From Janthinobacterium saanense (GTDB lineage Bacteria > Pseudomonadota > Gammaproteobacteria > Burkholderiales > Burkholderiaceae_D), in NCBI RefSeq assembly GCF_014200675.1, contig NZ_JACHCI010000005.1, positions 248,001 to 312,000 on the forward strand: a stretch of 64,000 nucleotides of DNA, in the 5' to 3' direction. Below the pieces are notes generated by a model that saw nothing but the letters and a program-made list of their open reading frames with translations, was not told the origin of the DNA and made no database searches. Positions 1 to 9,129 of this stretch are shown piece by piece. A program made the translations under genes and the position numbers. Within the stretch, counting starts at the first letter, position 1. Each line of letters begins with the position of its first letter.

Positions 1-175
1 CGATGGCTGAAGTGCTGCAAACGTGAGGAGTTGCAGCAGTTCAGCTGGTGCCGAATTCATTAGCGCAAACGAGTGTTTGTGCCGATGAATAATTCGCCTG
101 GCCTATCCCCGTGGTGGGTCGGACGGGTTTAAATCTTGTAGCTTAAATTTCTCATCTCAGATGAAGGAGAGACAA
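1..175. other. Non-coding leader before the histone-like gene
   Basis: No credible gene is seen here. The stretch holds two inverted repeats. One has arms GCTGCAA (14-20) and TTGCAGC (31-37). The other is a longer imperfect hairpin: ATTCAT (55-60) pairs with ATGAAT (85-90), and GCGCAAAC (63-70) pairs with GTTTGTGC (75-82) around a GAGT loop. The AAGGAG ribosome binding site of the next gene lies at 163-168. The promoter could not be placed with confidence. Confidence 0.5.
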
Positions 176-1414
176 ATGGCAACAGCCGCTAAGAAATCAG
201 AAGTAAAGAAACCAGCCGCCAAGGCTGCTCCTGCCGCGAAGAAGCCGGCAGTCGCAGCAAAAACGGTTGCCGCTAAACCAGCTGCCAAAGCCGCAGCGAA
301 ACCAGCAGCCAAACCAGCAGCTAAGCCGGCCGCCAAAGCCGTCGCCAAACCTGCTGCCAAGCCAGCAGCAAAAGCAGCCGCCAAGCCAGCAGCGAAAGCC
401 GCTGTCAAAGCTGTCGCCAAGCCAGCTGCCAAGGTTGTGGCAAAAGCCGCAGCGAAACCAGCCGCCAAACCAGCCGTGAAAAAAGCCGCAGCGAAACCTG
501 CAGCCAAGCCAGCGGCAAAGGCAGCCGCCAAGCCAGCGGCAAAAGCAGCAGCCAAACCTGCAGCAAAAGCTGTCGCCAAGCCAGCCGTGAAAAAAGCGGC
601 AGCCAAGCCGGCAGCGAAAGCAGCAGCGAAACCTGCAGCCAAGCCAGCAGCGAAAGCAGCGACCAAGGTAGCCGCCAAGCCAGCAGCGAAAAAAGCAGCC
701 GCCAAGCCAGCCGCAAAAGCAGCAGCCAAACCGGTAGCGAAAGCAGCAGCCAAGGTAGCAGCCAAGCCAGCGGCTAAAAAAGCCGTTGCCAAGCCAGCAG
801 CGAAAGCAGCCGCCAAACCGGTAGCGAAAGCAGCCGCCAAGCCAGCAGCTAAAAAAGCCGTTGCCAAGCCAGCAGCCAAAGCGGCAGCGAAACCTGCAGC
901 AAAAGCAGCAGCCAAGCCAGCAGCCAAAGCGGTAGCGAAACCTGCAGCAAAAGCAGCAGCCAAGCCGGCGGCCAAAGCGGCAGCGAAACCTGCAGCCAAG
1001 CCAGCAGCGAAAGCAGCAGCCAAGCCTGCAGCGAAGGCAGCAGCCAAGCCAGCGGCCAAAGTGGCAGCCAAGCCGGCAGCAAAAGTCGCAGCGAAACCTG
1101 CGGCCAAGCCAGCGGCTAAAGCTGTCGCCAAGCCTGCAGCCAAGCCCGCGGCGAAAGCAGCAGCCAAACCTGCAGCCAAACCTGCCGCCAAGCCTGCAGC
1201 TGCCCCAGTGGCCGCTGCAGCACCGGTAGCAGCGCCTGCCGCAGCGGCACCAGCCGTAGCAGCCAAGCCTGCCGTCAAGAAGGCCGCGCCTAAAAAAGCC
1301 GCGCCGAAGAAGGTAGAAGCCGCCAAGCCATCGGCGCCTATCGCACCTGTAGCAAAAACCGTGTTGGCTCCGGCTGCCGCCTGGCCATTCCCAACCAGTA
1401 CCCGTCCGTCGTAA
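176..1414 (+). CDS. Histone H1-like protein with Ala/Lys/Pro tandem repeats
   Basis: A 412-residue, strongly basic protein made almost wholly of Ala, Lys and Pro. Short units of the KPAAKAAA and KPAAKAVA type run from about residue 20 to 350, followed by an Ala/Pro/Val-rich linker and a Lys-rich tail. The composition matches bacterial H1-like DNA-binding proteins such as AlgP of Pseudomonas and BpH1 of Bordetella, which bind DNA without sequence specificity. The ATG at 176 is chosen over the in-frame ATG at 161 because AAGGAG (163-168) sits just upstream of it. A strong terminator follows, so the gene is probably transcribed alone. The DNA is a dense array of near-identical GCNGCNAAR codons and is likely to vary in length between strains. 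Confidence 0.9.
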   Translation: MATAAKKSEVKKPAAKAAPAAKKPAVAAKTVAAKPAAKAAAKPAAKPAAKPAAKAVAKPAAKPAAKAAAKPAAKAAVKAVAKPAAKVVAKAAAKPAAKPAVKKAAAKPAAKPAAKAAAKPAAKAAAKPAAKAVAKPAVKKAAAKPAAKAAAKPAAKPAAKAATKVAAKPAAKKAAAKPAAKAAAKPVAKAAAKVAAKPAAKKAVAKPAAKAAAKPVAKAAAKPAAKKAVAKPAAKAAAKPAAKAAAKPAAKAVAKPAAKAAAKPAAKAAAKPAAKPAAKAAAKPAAKAAAKPAAKVAAKPAAKVAAKPAAKPAAKAVAKPAAKPAAKAAAKPAAKPAAKPAAAPVAAAAPVAAPAAAAPAVAAKPAVKKAAPKKAAPKKVEAAKPSAPIAPVAKTVLAPAAAWPFPTSTRPS

Positions 1415-1449
1415 TTCGAACGTTTCGGGTGCCTGGATGAGGCAACACG

Positions 1450-1485
1450 CCGCTGTGTGACGTAATCACACAGCGGTTTTTTTTT
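1450..1485 (+). terminator. Rho-independent terminator
   Basis: A perfect 11-bp stem, CCGCTGTGTGA (1450-1460) with TCACACAGCGG (1466-1476) around CGTAA, is followed by nine T residues. It lies 35 bases after the histone-like gene and 12 bases before the next start codon. Confidence 0.95.
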
Positions 1486-1497
1486 GGAGAATTATTC

Positions 1498-2028
1498 GTG
1501 CTCACTATCCTTACATTGATCGTTGATACCATAGCCACTCTGCTGGGCGGGGTTTTACTGCTGCGCTTCTGGATGCAGGCCGTGCGCGTGCGGCCACCCT
1601 CGTCGGTGGCCCAATTCACGTTTCAATTGTCCGACTGGCTGGTGCGCCCCTTGCGCCGCGTCGTGCCTGGCGTGGGCGGATATGACTGGGCTAGCCTGAT
1701 CGGCGCCTTTTTGGTCGTCTTGCTGGCCAGCTCGGTCTGGTTTATCGCCGGCTACCCATTCGAAGCCGTGCTGCTGAGGGCCTTGCAGCGCTTCCTGCAA
1801 TGGATATTGTATGGTTTCATGGCCCTGCTGATCATCGAAGCCATTTTCAGCTGGGTGAACCCGCATGCGCCACTGGCGCCGTTTGTGCGGGCCTTGAACG
1901 AGCCACTGCTGCGTCCGCTGCGCCGCGTGGTACCGCTGGTGGGTAATCTGGATTTGTCGCTGCTGGTCGCGCTGATCCTGTTGCAGATCGCGCAAATTCT
2001 GGTGGGGATGATTTTCGGCGGGAGGTAA
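1498..2028 (+). CDS. YggT family integral membrane protein
   Basis: A 176-residue protein with the duplicated YggT architecture: two halves, each with hydrophobic helices and a conserved (L/V)RPLRRVVP signature, at about residues 51-60 and 138-147. YggT proteins are inner-membrane proteins of unclear role, often next to PLP-homeostasis or cell-division genes and linked to osmotic tolerance; none of those neighbours is present here. The start is the GTG at 1498, with GGAGA at 1486-1490. It converges on the PfkB kinase, with a palindrome between them. Confidence 0.9.
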   Translation: MLTILTLIVDTIATLLGGVLLLRFWMQAVRVRPPSSVAQFTFQLSDWLVRPLRRVVPGVGGYDWASLIGAFLVVLLASSVWFIAGYPFEAVLLRALQRFLQWILYGFMALLIIEAIFSWVNPHAPLAPFVRALNEPLLRPLRRVVPLVGNLDLSLLVALILLQIAQILVGMIFGGR

Positions 2029-2049
2029 GGCGAGTAAGTCTGCTTGAAC

Positions 2050-2089
2050 GGGGTCAGGCGCGCGGGACTTGGCGTCCCCGCCTGACCCC
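2050..2089. repeat. GGGGTCAG-type palindrome, copy 1
   Basis: Outer arms GGGGTCAGGCG (2050-2060) and CGCCTGACCCC (2079-2089) enclose inner arms GGGAC (2064-2068) and GTCCC (2074-2078). It sits between the convergent yggT and PfkB genes. The outer GGGGTCAG/CTGACCCC core is shared with the elements at 35514 and 50937. It has no T tract, so it looks like a repeat element that may also serve as a transcript end. Confidence 0.75.
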
Positions 2090-2096
2090 GGCATCA

Positions 2097-3035
2097 TTAA
2101 TAGCGGTAGCCAAACGCCGCTTCAAACTGGTCGGCAATGCTGGCCGGCGTAAATACATGGTTTTGCGCGCCCTGGGTGGCGATCTTGATGGATCCCACCA
2201 GGCTGGCCAGGCGGCCGCTGGTTTCCCAGCCCAGGTCGTTGGTAATGCCGAACAGCAAGCCGGCGCGGTAGGCGTCGCCGCAGCCGGTCGGATCCAGCAC
2301 TTCTTTGGCAGCCACGACAGGAATGTCGATGCGCTTGCCGCCCGTATAGATTTCCGAACCTTTTTCACCGCGCGTGACGATCAGCGCTTCCAGGCGGTTG
2401 GCGATCTCTTCCAGGCTCAAACCCGTGCGCTCGATCATCATTTCGATTTCATAATCGTTGGCCGACACATAAGTAGCCTTGTTGATGAAGTCAATCAATT
2501 GCTCGCCGTTGAAGCGTGGCAATTGCTGGCCTGGATCAAACATGAAGGGAATGCCCAGCTCAGCCAGGTCGGCGGCGTGCTTGAGCATGCCCTGGTCGCC
2601 GTCTGGCGAGATGATGGCGATCCTGGCCGGGCCGGCATTGGCAATCGGGTTTTCATGCGCGAAGGACATGGCGCCTGGATGGAAGGCATTGATCTGGTTA
2701 TTGTCCGCATCGGCCGTGACGAAGCACTGGGCGTTGTAGCTGTCAGCCTTGATCATGATGTTGGCAGTGGAAATGCCCAGCTTTTGCAGGCGCTCCAGAT
2801 AGGCGGCGCTGTCCTGGCCCATGACGCCGACGATGCGCGGGTCGCCGCCCAGCATTTTCAGGCTGTAGGCGATATTGCCCGAGCAGCCGCCGAACTCGGT
2901 GCGCATGGTGGGCACGAGGAAGGAAACATTGACTTTGTGCAACTGGTCTGCCAGCAGGGATTCGCTGAAGCGGCCAGGAAATTGCATGATGGTGTCGGTG
3001 GCGAGGGAGCCGCAGATCAACGATGTTTTGGTCAT
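2097..3035 (-). CDS. PfkB-family carbohydrate/nucleoside kinase
   Basis: A 312-residue ribokinase-fold kinase. The N-terminal part carries GGCSGNIAYSLKMLG, the substrate-binding glycine motif. The C-terminal signature DPTGCGDAYRAGLL holds the catalytic Asp in GCGD. The resemblance is to bacterial adenosine-kinase-like members of the family, but the substrate cannot be read from sequence. The ATG at 3035 begins MTKTSLICGSLA, a normal family start. It lies 11 bases downstream of the zinc-ribbon gene on the same strand, so co-transcription is likely. Confidence 0.88.
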   Translation of the reverse strand: MTKTSLICGSLATDTIMQFPGRFSESLLADQLHKVNVSFLVPTMRTEFGGCSGNIAYSLKMLGGDPRIVGVMGQDSAAYLERLQKLGISTANIMIKADSYNAQCFVTADADNNQINAFHPGAMSFAHENPIANAGPARIAIISPDGDQGMLKHAADLAELGIPFMFDPGQQLPRFNGEQLIDFINKATYVSANDYEIEMMIERTGLSLEEIANRLEALIVTRGEKGSEIYTGGKRIDIPVVAAKEVLDPTGCGDAYRAGLLFGITNDLGWETSGRLASLVGSIKIATQGAQNHVFTPASIADQFEAAFGYRY

Positions 3036-3046
3036 GATAGTGTCTG

Positions 3047-4288
3047 TTAGGGGTAGAAGATGGCGATATGGTAGCCAGCCGCCGTGAGCTGGTCTAATGA
3101 AAAATACAATTTGATGCTTTGTTCGGAACGCGCTGCAAAGCCCTTGGCCACCTCGGCGCCAGCCGGCAGATAGTCGCGCGGACCGATCACGCGGCGCACG
3201 ACGGGCTTGTCATTGCCGTCATTGAGGATCAGCTCGATGCTGGGCCAGGCCTGCACATTGCGGCTCTGGTTGCGCAGCAGGGAGACATAGGAAAACGTAT
3301 TCGGCGCCAGGGTTTGCAATTCGCCCTGCTCGACGGACAGCGCTTCGATTTGCGCCGGCAAGTCGACCTTGCAGCCGCTCAGCGAGCACACGGCGAGCAG
3401 CGCCGGCTTTAATTCAGGAAATTGCGCCGCCAGCGGATTGCGGAAGGTGGTCATGCCCTGCAGTAATAACAGCAGCAACAGCAGCACGCTGCCCACGGCC
3501 ATGGCCACGCGCATGGCCTTGCCGCTTTGCTCGCGGCGCCGTCCCTGGGTGACAAAGGCGGGCTCGTCGGCGGTGATGTCGGCCGGTGTTGCGCTGATGG
3601 GCTCAAATACAGGCTCAAATACCGGTTCCTGAGGCTGCAACAGCGGCGCATGCTCGCCCAGGACAGGTTCCTGGCGCGCACTGGCGGCCGCAATGAAAAT
3701 GGGTTCCAGCGCGGTTTCCGGTTCTGCTGCCGATTCTTGCTCTGGTTCCACTGGCGCTGCGATAGCCGCTACAGTCACCGGCGCTTGAACGGTCTCGTCC
3801 GCTTCTGCCTGCGGACGGCTGCTGCGCAAATACGTGGCAAAGGCGGGCGCCTCATCGACCTGGCGGCGCTTGAAGGGCGCCATCGGCACCGGCAGTGGCT
3901 CGGGCTCGGGCGCTGCTTCGGTTTTGATCCCGGTCACCGGCGCAGGCGCGCTCACTGGCAGCTCGTCGCCGATATCGAGGTCCAGCTCGATCTTTTCAGC
4001 GTCCTCTTCGATCTGCGCCGCGTCGGGCAAGATGCCGAACGGGTCGAAGGACGTGTCGAAATCGAGAGAATAGATGGGTTCGTCATGCACCGCGGAAGCG
4101 GCAGGCGCCAGGAAAGCCGGCGCCGATGGTAAAAACGGCAATGCCGCCGCTGGATCGACCAGCGCGGCATTGCCGTCAAAGACTTCTTTGCACGTGCCAC
4201 AGCGCACGATGCCCCCACGTAATTTCAACTGGTCAGCAGCGACCCGAAATATCGTGTTGCAGTGGGGGCATTTAGTGGCGAGGGCCAT
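3047..4288 (-). CDS. MJ0042-type zinc-ribbon membrane protein, DUF3426
   Basis: A 413-residue protein. The N-terminus is an MJ0042 zinc finger with CPHC and CGTC pairs (residues 8-35). A long Ala/Pro/Glu-rich linker follows, then one transmembrane helix with a run of eight leucines at about residues 268-280, and a DUF3426 domain to the end, probably periplasmic. The function is unknown in the family. This gene directly follows prmA in many Burkholderiales, as it does here with a 17-base gap, so it belongs to the accB-accC-prmA transcription unit. Confidence 0.88.
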   Translation of the reverse strand: MALATKCPHCNTIFRVAADQLKLRGGIVRCGTCKEVFDGNAALVDPAAALPFLPSAPAFLAPAASAVHDEPIYSLDFDTSFDPFGILPDAAQIEEDAEKIELDLDIGDELPVSAPAPVTGIKTEAAPEPEPLPVPMAPFKRRQVDEAPAFATYLRSSRPQAEADETVQAPVTVAAIAAPVEPEQESAAEPETALEPIFIAAASARQEPVLGEHAPLLQPQEPVFEPVFEPISATPADITADEPAFVTQGRRREQSGKAMRVAMAVGSVLLLLLLLLQGMTTFRNPLAAQFPELKPALLAVCSLSGCKVDLPAQIEALSVEQGELQTLAPNTFSYVSLLRNQSRNVQAWPSIELILNDGNDKPVVRRVIGPRDYLPAGAEVAKGFAARSEQSIKLYFSLDQLTAAGYHIAIFYP

Positions 4289-4305
4289 TGCTGTGCTGAT
4301 GCACC

Positions 4306-5241
4306 TTATGCGCGTGGCGCAGGGGCAGCGTCGGCGCCCAGGCGGCCGTGCAAGGCCACCCAGCCGTCTTGTTCAGCCCACACACCCAACTGGATGAACG
4401 GTGCGTAGGCAGCCGCCACTTCTTCGGCCTGGCGTGCCAGCACGCCCGACAGTATCAGCGCGCCGCCGTCGGCGACACGGCCCGACAGCATGGGCGCCAT
4501 CAATTTCAATGGACTCGACAGGATGTTGGCGACGACGATGTCGAAGCGGCCATCTGCATGGACCGAGGTGGCAAACGTATCTGGCAAGAAATATTCGATC
4601 TCGCACTGGTTGCGCTCGGCATTGTCGCGCGCCGATTCGATCGCTTGCGGGTCGATATCGACGCCAGCCACCGTTTGTGCGCCCAGTTTCTTGGCCACCA
4701 TGGCCAGGATGCCGGAACCGCAACCATAGTCGAGCACGGACTTGCCGGGCGCCGGATATGCTTCCAGCCATTCCATGCACAGGCGCGTGGTCGGGTGGCT
4801 ACCCGTGCCGAAAGCCAGGCCAGGGTCCAGTTCCAGGATCAGACCGTCCGGGTCCGGTGCTTCGTGCCAGCTGGGCACGACCCAGATATTCTTGCCGATG
4901 TGGATAGGCGCAAATTGCGACTGGGTCAAACGCACCCAGTCCTGCTCTTCCACCGCGCGCACGGTAAACGCAGGCGCAACAGCCAGGCCGATGGCGGCCG
5001 AGGCTATAGCCACGATGGCGGTCTGGTCGGCGTCGACGTCGGTCAGCGCGACCACGCGGCTGCGTTCCCACGCCGCTTCTTTCGGCTCCATGCCCGGCTC
5101 GCCGAACAGCGGCTGCTCGGCATCCGTGCCTTCATCGGCATCTTCCACCGACACCGACAGGGCGCCCGCTTCCATCAAGGCGTCGGACATGGCCTCGGCG
5201 TTGTCGCGGGCAATTTCGATGACGATTTCAGTCCAGCTCAT
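4306..5241 (-). CDS. prmA: Ribosomal protein L11 methyltransferase
   Basis: A 311-residue SAM-dependent enzyme that trimethylates L11 of the large ribosomal subunit. An N-terminal substrate-recognition domain is followed by a Rossmann methyltransferase domain with motif [14 protein letters not shown] and the substrate-site motif [10 protein letters not shown]. The family motif [14 protein letters not shown] is present. The start codon overlaps the accC stop as ATGA (5238-5241), which implies translational coupling. The order accB-accC-prmA is conserved in beta- and gammaproteobacteria. Confidence 0.97.
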   Translation of the reverse strand: MSWTEIVIEIARDNAEAMSDALMEAGALSVSVEDADEGTDAEQPLFGEPGMEPKEAAWERSRVVALTDVDADQTAIVAIASAAIGLAVAPAFTVRAVEEQDWVRLTQSQFAPIHIGKNIWVVPSWHEAPDPDGLILELDPGLAFGTGSHPTTRLCMEWLEAYPAPGKSVLDYGCGSGILAMVAKKLGAQTVAGVDIDPQAIESARDNAERNQCEIEYFLPDTFATSVHADGRFDIVVANILSSPLKLMAPMLSGRVADGGALILSGVLARQAEEVAAAYAPFIQLGVWAEQDGWVALHGRLGADAAPAPRA

Positions 5242-6653
5242 ACGTCAGCCTTGATTTCAGACTTCTTGGCGATGCTGGGTGCGCCGCCATTCAGGCTCTT
5301 GCCCAGGTCCGGCATGTCGGCCAGCTTCTGTTCCAGATAGTGAATATTGGTGCCGCCTTCGATGAAGCGCGCATCGATCATCAATTCGCGGTGCAGGGCG
5401 ATATTGGTGCTGATGCCTTCGACCACCATTTCGGACAGGGCGATCTGCATGCGGCGGATGGCTTGCTCGCGCGTGGCGCCGTAAGCGATCACTTTGCCGA
5501 TCATCGAGTCGTAGTGCGGCGGTACATAGTAGCCGGCGTAAGCGTGCGAATCGACGCGGATGCCAGGGCCGCCTGGCGTATGCCACGAAATGATCTTGCC
5601 TGGCGACGGCGTAAACTTGAACGGATCTTCTGCATTGATGCGGCACTCGACGGCGTGTCCGGACAGCAGCACGTCGCGCTGGCGGTAACGCAGTTTTTCG
5701 CCAGCGGCGATGCGGATCTGTTCTTGCACGATGTCGATGCCGGTGATCATTTCGGTGACCGGATGTTCAACTTGCACGCGGGTATTCATTTCAATGAAAT
5801 AGAACTCGCCGTTTTCGTACAGGAATTCAAACGTGCCGGCGCCGCGGTAGCCGATCTTGCGGCAAGCTTCGGCGCAACGGTCGCCGATTTTTTCGATCAG
5901 CTTGCGTGGGATGCCTGGCGCTGGCGCCTCTTCGATCACTTTCTGGTGGCGGCGCTGCATGGAGCAGTCGCGCTCGCCCAGCCAGACGGCGTTCTTGTGT
6001 TCATCGGCGAGGATCTGGATTTCCACGTGGCGTGGATTTTCCAGGTACTTTTCCATATACACTTCAGGGTTGCCGAAAGCGCTGCCCGCTTCAGTCTTGG
6101 TCATCGCCACGGCGTTGATCAGTGCAGCTTCGGTGTGTACCACGCGCATGCCGCGGCCACCGCCGCCGCCAGCAGCCTTGATGATGACCGGATAGCCGAT
6201 CTTGCGTGCAATTTGCACGATGGTTTTAGGATCGTCCGGCAAAGCGCCTTCCGAACCGGGTACGCACGGTACGCCAGCCTTGATCATGGTTTGCTTGGCC
6301 GATACTTTATCGCCCATCAAACGGATCGATTCGGAGCGTGGGCCGATGAAGACGAAGCCCGATTTCTCGACGCGTTCGGCAAAGTCGGCGTTTTCCGACA
6401 GGAAACCATAGCCAGGGTGGATCGCTTGCGCATCCGTCACTTCAGCGGCGCTGATGATGGCGGGCATGTTCAGGTAGCTCAGGGACGACTGTGCCGGCCC
6501 GATACAAACAGATTCATCGGCCAGCTTGACGTATTTTGCGTCCTTGTCGGCTTCGGAGTGGACTACAACCGTTTTGATGCCCATTTCGCGGCAGGCGCGC
6601 TGAATACGGAGGGCAATTTCACCACGGTTGGCAATCAGGATTTTTTCAAACAT
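5238..6653 (-). CDS. accC: Biotin carboxylase subunit of acetyl-CoA carboxylase
   Basis: A 471-residue ATP-grasp enzyme that carboxylates the biotin on AccB using ATP and bicarbonate, the first step of fatty acid synthesis. It starts [20 protein letters not shown], carries the glycine-rich ATP loop [11 protein letters not shown] and the catalytic region [16 protein letters not shown]. The length is slightly above the usual 450 because of a C-terminal tail. It is downstream of accB, separated by 104 bases, and overlaps prmA by four bases. Confidence 0.98.
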   Translation of the reverse strand: MFEKILIANRGEIALRIQRACREMGIKTVVVHSEADKDAKYVKLADESVCIGPAQSSLSYLNMPAIISAAEVTDAQAIHPGYGFLSENADFAERVEKSGFVFIGPRSESIRLMGDKVSAKQTMIKAGVPCVPGSEGALPDDPKTIVQIARKIGYPVIIKAAGGGGGRGMRVVHTEAALINAVAMTKTEAGSAFGNPEVYMEKYLENPRHVEIQILADEHKNAVWLGERDCSMQRRHQKVIEEAPAPGIPRKLIEKIGDRCAEACRKIGYRGAGTFEFLYENGEFYFIEMNTRVQVEHPVTEMITGIDIVQEQIRIAAGEKLRYRQRDVLLSGHAVECRINAEDPFKFTPSPGKIISWHTPGGPGIRVDSHAYAGYYVPPHYDSMIGKVIAYGATREQAIRRMQIALSEMVVEGISTNIALHRELMIDARFIEGGTNIHYLEQKLADMPDLGKSLNGGAPSIAKKSEIKADV

Positions 6654-6757
6654 GGTAGGTTCGCGTATGTCTGTGAGAGCCGGGCTAGCCGGCGAAACAA
6701 CAAGTATGAGGGGCTAAAACTGCAAACGGCCGTTGCCGGCCGTGTGGACAGTGGCTT

Positions 6758-7219
6758 TTAGCCGATCACAAACAGGGGTTGGCCGAATTCGACCGGCTGG
6801 CCGTTTTCAACCAGGATCTGGGTGACGACACCGGCTTTATCCGAGTCGATTTCATTGAGCAGCTTCATCGCTTCGATGATGCACAGGGTATCACCTTCCT
6901 TGACGGTGGAACCCACTTCAACGAACGCAGCGCTGCCAGGAGCGGAGGAACGGTAGAAGGTGCCAACCATCGGCGATTTGACGATATAACCGGTCGGCTC
7001 GGCGGCAACGACGACGGCAGCGGCTGCCGGTGCGGCGGCTGGCGCGGCAGGGGCATATTGGGCTTGCATGCCTTGCGGCTGCATCATGACCATCTGGTTT
7101 TGCGGCATGGCCGACGATTTGACGATGCGTACCTTGCTTTCGCCTTCGGTAACTTCCAGCTCTGCGATGTCCGATTCGGCGACCAGGTCGATCAAGGTCT
7201 TGAGTTTTCGTAGATCCAT
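6758..7219 (-). CDS. accB: Biotin carboxyl carrier protein of acetyl-CoA carboxylase
   Basis: A 153-residue carrier. The N-terminal helix [18 protein letters not shown] is followed by an Ala/Pro-rich linker (residues 55-75) and a biotinyl domain with the attachment lysine in [10 protein letters not shown]. It delivers carboxybiotin to the AccA-AccD carboxyltransferase, which is not in this window. It follows aroQ on the same strand after 90 bases, the usual Burkholderiales order. Confidence 0.97.
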   Translation of the reverse strand: MDLRKLKTLIDLVAESDIAELEVTEGESKVRIVKSSAMPQNQMVMMQPQGMQAQYAPAAPAAAPAAAAVVVAAEPTGYIVKSPMVGTFYRSSAPGSAAFVEVGSTVKEGDTLCIIEAMKLLNEIDSDKAGVVTQILVENGQPVEFGQPLFVIG

Positions 7220-7309
7220 GTAAAACCCCTAGGAATGTAGTTTGTTTTATGAGTGATGCGGTGATGTCGAGAGGCTATCGCCGCGCTAAATGCATGCAGA
7301 TCGCGTAGA

Positions 7310-7747
7310 TTAACGTGTTTTAAGCGCAAAGTCGATGGCAAACCGATATCCGTCGATACCCAGGCCGCAGATCGTCCCCTGCGCGATCGCGCTGAGAAAA
7401 GAGTGATGACGAAACGTTTCGCGTTGATAAATATTCGAGATATGGACTTCCACAAACGGGATGGCGACCCCGGCCAGCGCATCGCGCAAGGCGACGCTGG
7501 TATGGGTCAATCCGCCCGGATTGATGACGATGGCGTCTATTCCTTCCGCTCGCGCGGCATGGATGCGATCGATCAGCGCGCCTTCATGGTTGCTCTGAAA
7601 GCAGACCAGGTCGGCGCCGGCCGCCATGGCTTGCGCCATTGCTGCCTGCTCGATATCGGCCAAGGTGCTGGCGCCGTAGACCTCAGGCTCCCGCGTCCCC
7701 AATAAATTCAGGTTGGGGCCGTTGAGCAGAAGGAGGTTTTTTGCCAT
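7310..7747 (-). CDS. aroQ: 3-dehydroquinate dehydratase, type II
   Basis: A 145-residue type II enzyme of the shikimate pathway, converting 3-dehydroquinate to 3-dehydroshikimate. It shows the signature [20 protein letters not shown] with the catalytic Tyr, the substrate motif [13 protein letters not shown], and [12 protein letters not shown] with the catalytic His. The length is typical of the dodecameric enzyme. It works upstream of AroE, encoded at 14731. Confidence 0.97.
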   Translation of the reverse strand: MAKNLLLLNGPNLNLLGTREPEVYGASTLADIEQAAMAQAMAAGADLVCFQSNHEGALIDRIHAARAEGIDAIVINPGGLTHTSVALRDALAGVAIPFVEVHISNIYQRETFRHHSFLSAIAQGTICGLGIDGYRFAIDFALKTR

Positions 7748-7829
7748 GTAAGGAAGACCGTTTTAGCGAAAGTTCCGCATTTTGCCGCCAAAGATACGCA
7801 TTGGCAAGAGAAAAAAGCACGCTCCGAAT

Positions 7830-8393
7830 TTACAAATTGGCTAGATCAGCACGCAACTGATCAAATTTCAAGCGGCCCAGATAGGTCTTCTTCACCTGTC
7901 CATCGGCACCGATCAGCACCGTGAACGGCAAGCCGCCCGTGGTGTTGCCAAAATGACGAGACAAATCGGTGCCGCTCATGCCCGATACATAGACCGGGTA
8001 GGCAATCTTGAACTTGCCGGCAAAGGTGGCGATATTGCTGGCCGAATCGATGCCGATACCGATGATTTGCAGGTTCTTGCCGACGTGCTCACCTTGCAAT
8101 TCCGATAATTCCGGCATTTCTTGCACGCAGGGCGGGCACCACGGCGCCCAGAAGTTCACCAGCAAATTCTTGCCTTTCCATTGCGCCAGGGCTTGCGTGG
8201 CGCCAGCGGCGTCGGGCAAGGATAGTGCATACAGCGCGTTGACCGGACCCGTCGTGGCCGCTGCCGCTTCGGGCGCCACGGTCGTCGTGACGGGATCGGC
8301 TTTTTCCTTGCTCTTGTTGACGCCCACATAAGCGCCTACCGCGCCAAACAGCAGGGCCACGATGGTGTAGGCAATCAGATTCTTTTTAGTCAT
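7830..8393 (-). CDS. TlpA-family periplasmic thioredoxin-like protein
   Basis: A 187-residue protein with one N-terminal membrane segment (about residues 6-23), a linker rich in Ala and Thr, and a thioredoxin fold with the active site WAPWCPPCVQEMPEL. The cis-Pro is in GGLPFTVLIG. It is predicted to be a membrane-tethered disulfide reductase on the periplasmic side, as in TlpA/ResA proteins used in cytochrome c or cytochrome oxidase maturation. The exact client is not shown by context: neighbours are aroQ and an uncharacterised gene. Confidence 0.9.
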   Translation of the reverse strand: MTKKNLIAYTIVALLFGAVGAYVGVNKSKEKADPVTTTVAPEAAAATTGPVNALYALSLPDAAGATQALAQWKGKNLLVNFWAPWCPPCVQEMPELSELQGEHVGKNLQIIGIGIDSASNIATFAGKFKIAYPVYVSGMSGTDLSRHFGNTTGGLPFTVLIGADGQVKKTYLGRLKFDQLRADLANL

Positions 8394-8410
8394 GATTATT
8401 TAATAGGTAT

Positions 8411-9049
8411 TTATTGAATATCGGGTGAGTCCTGAGCCAGCAGGCTGCGCAGTCCGGCGATGTCGGTACGCAAAACCTTGCCATCGGCGCGTGTCTTCAG
8501 GGCGCCGCGCCGGTCATCGATCTCGTACATGGCCACATGCACGCCTTCATTTTTCCACAGAAAGCTGGCCGTCTCGACTGCATCATACCGCGCTCCCTTG
8601 AAGTGCGGGCTTTCCGACATATCGAGCAGCACATTTTTATTGAGCAAAAAGATGTGGATATCCTTGGCGCTCTCGGCAAAGAGCTGCAAATAAATCTCGT
8701 CGTGCGGCCCGGCCGTGCCATTCAGCACAGCGCCGCTGAGCAAGGGCTGAAATTGTTCCAGCGCTTCCATCACTTGCAGGGCGATCGTGCGCAGCTGGAA
8801 CAAGCGCGCCGGCTGGCTGTCGGCCAGGAACAGGGCATTGTATAAGCGCAATTGTTCTTCGATCAGTTCATCATCGGGCAGCAGATTGGGGCGGCCTTGT
8901 TGCTCGCCCAGGATGTGCCGCGCCGCCTTGCGCTTGGCGCTGCCGTAGTCGGCGCCATCCTGCGCCACCAGGCGCGCGGCAGCCGCAGCGATTTCCAGTC
9001 GCAGCTGGGCGCTATCGTCAAATGCATCGTTCGTCATGAACGAGATCAT
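8411..9049 (-). CDS. Conserved uncharacterised protein, possibly a degenerate nucleotidyltransferase fold
   Basis: A 212-residue soluble protein. The N-terminal half is helical, with a basic patch GSAKRKAARH (about residues 36-45). The centre, LSGAVLNGTAGPHDEIYLQL, resembles the glycine-loop plus acidic-strand motif of the MNT/pol-beta nucleotidyltransferase fold, but the usual G(S/G)...DxD pattern is not intact. I recall it beside mpl in other Burkholderiales, where it is often left hypothetical. It is divergent from mpl, with 80 bases between starts. The start could be the ATG at 9049 or 9037; neither has a strong ribosome binding site. Confidence 0.75.
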   Translation of the reverse strand: MISFMTNDAFDDSAQLRLEIAAAAARLVAQDGADYGSAKRKAARHILGEQQGRPNLLPDDELIEEQLRLYNALFLADSQPARLFQLRTIALQVMEALEQFQPLLSGAVLNGTAGPHDEIYLQLFAESAKDIHIFLLNKNVLLDMSESPHFKGARYDAVETASFLWKNEGVHVAMYEIDDRRGALKTRADGKVLRTDIAGLRSLLAQDSPDIQ

Positions 9050-9129
9050 ACTCTGAAGCGGTAAAAGTCATGGTGTCGGGTAAAATCCCATACTTCATCC
9101 TTTTGTTTCGCGCCACACGCACTGATCAC

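Noticed and set aside
157-1326. Leftward 389-codon frame rich in Ala, Gly, Leu and Phe
   Set aside because: It is the complement of the repetitive GCN-AAR codons of the histone-like gene and has no features of its own.
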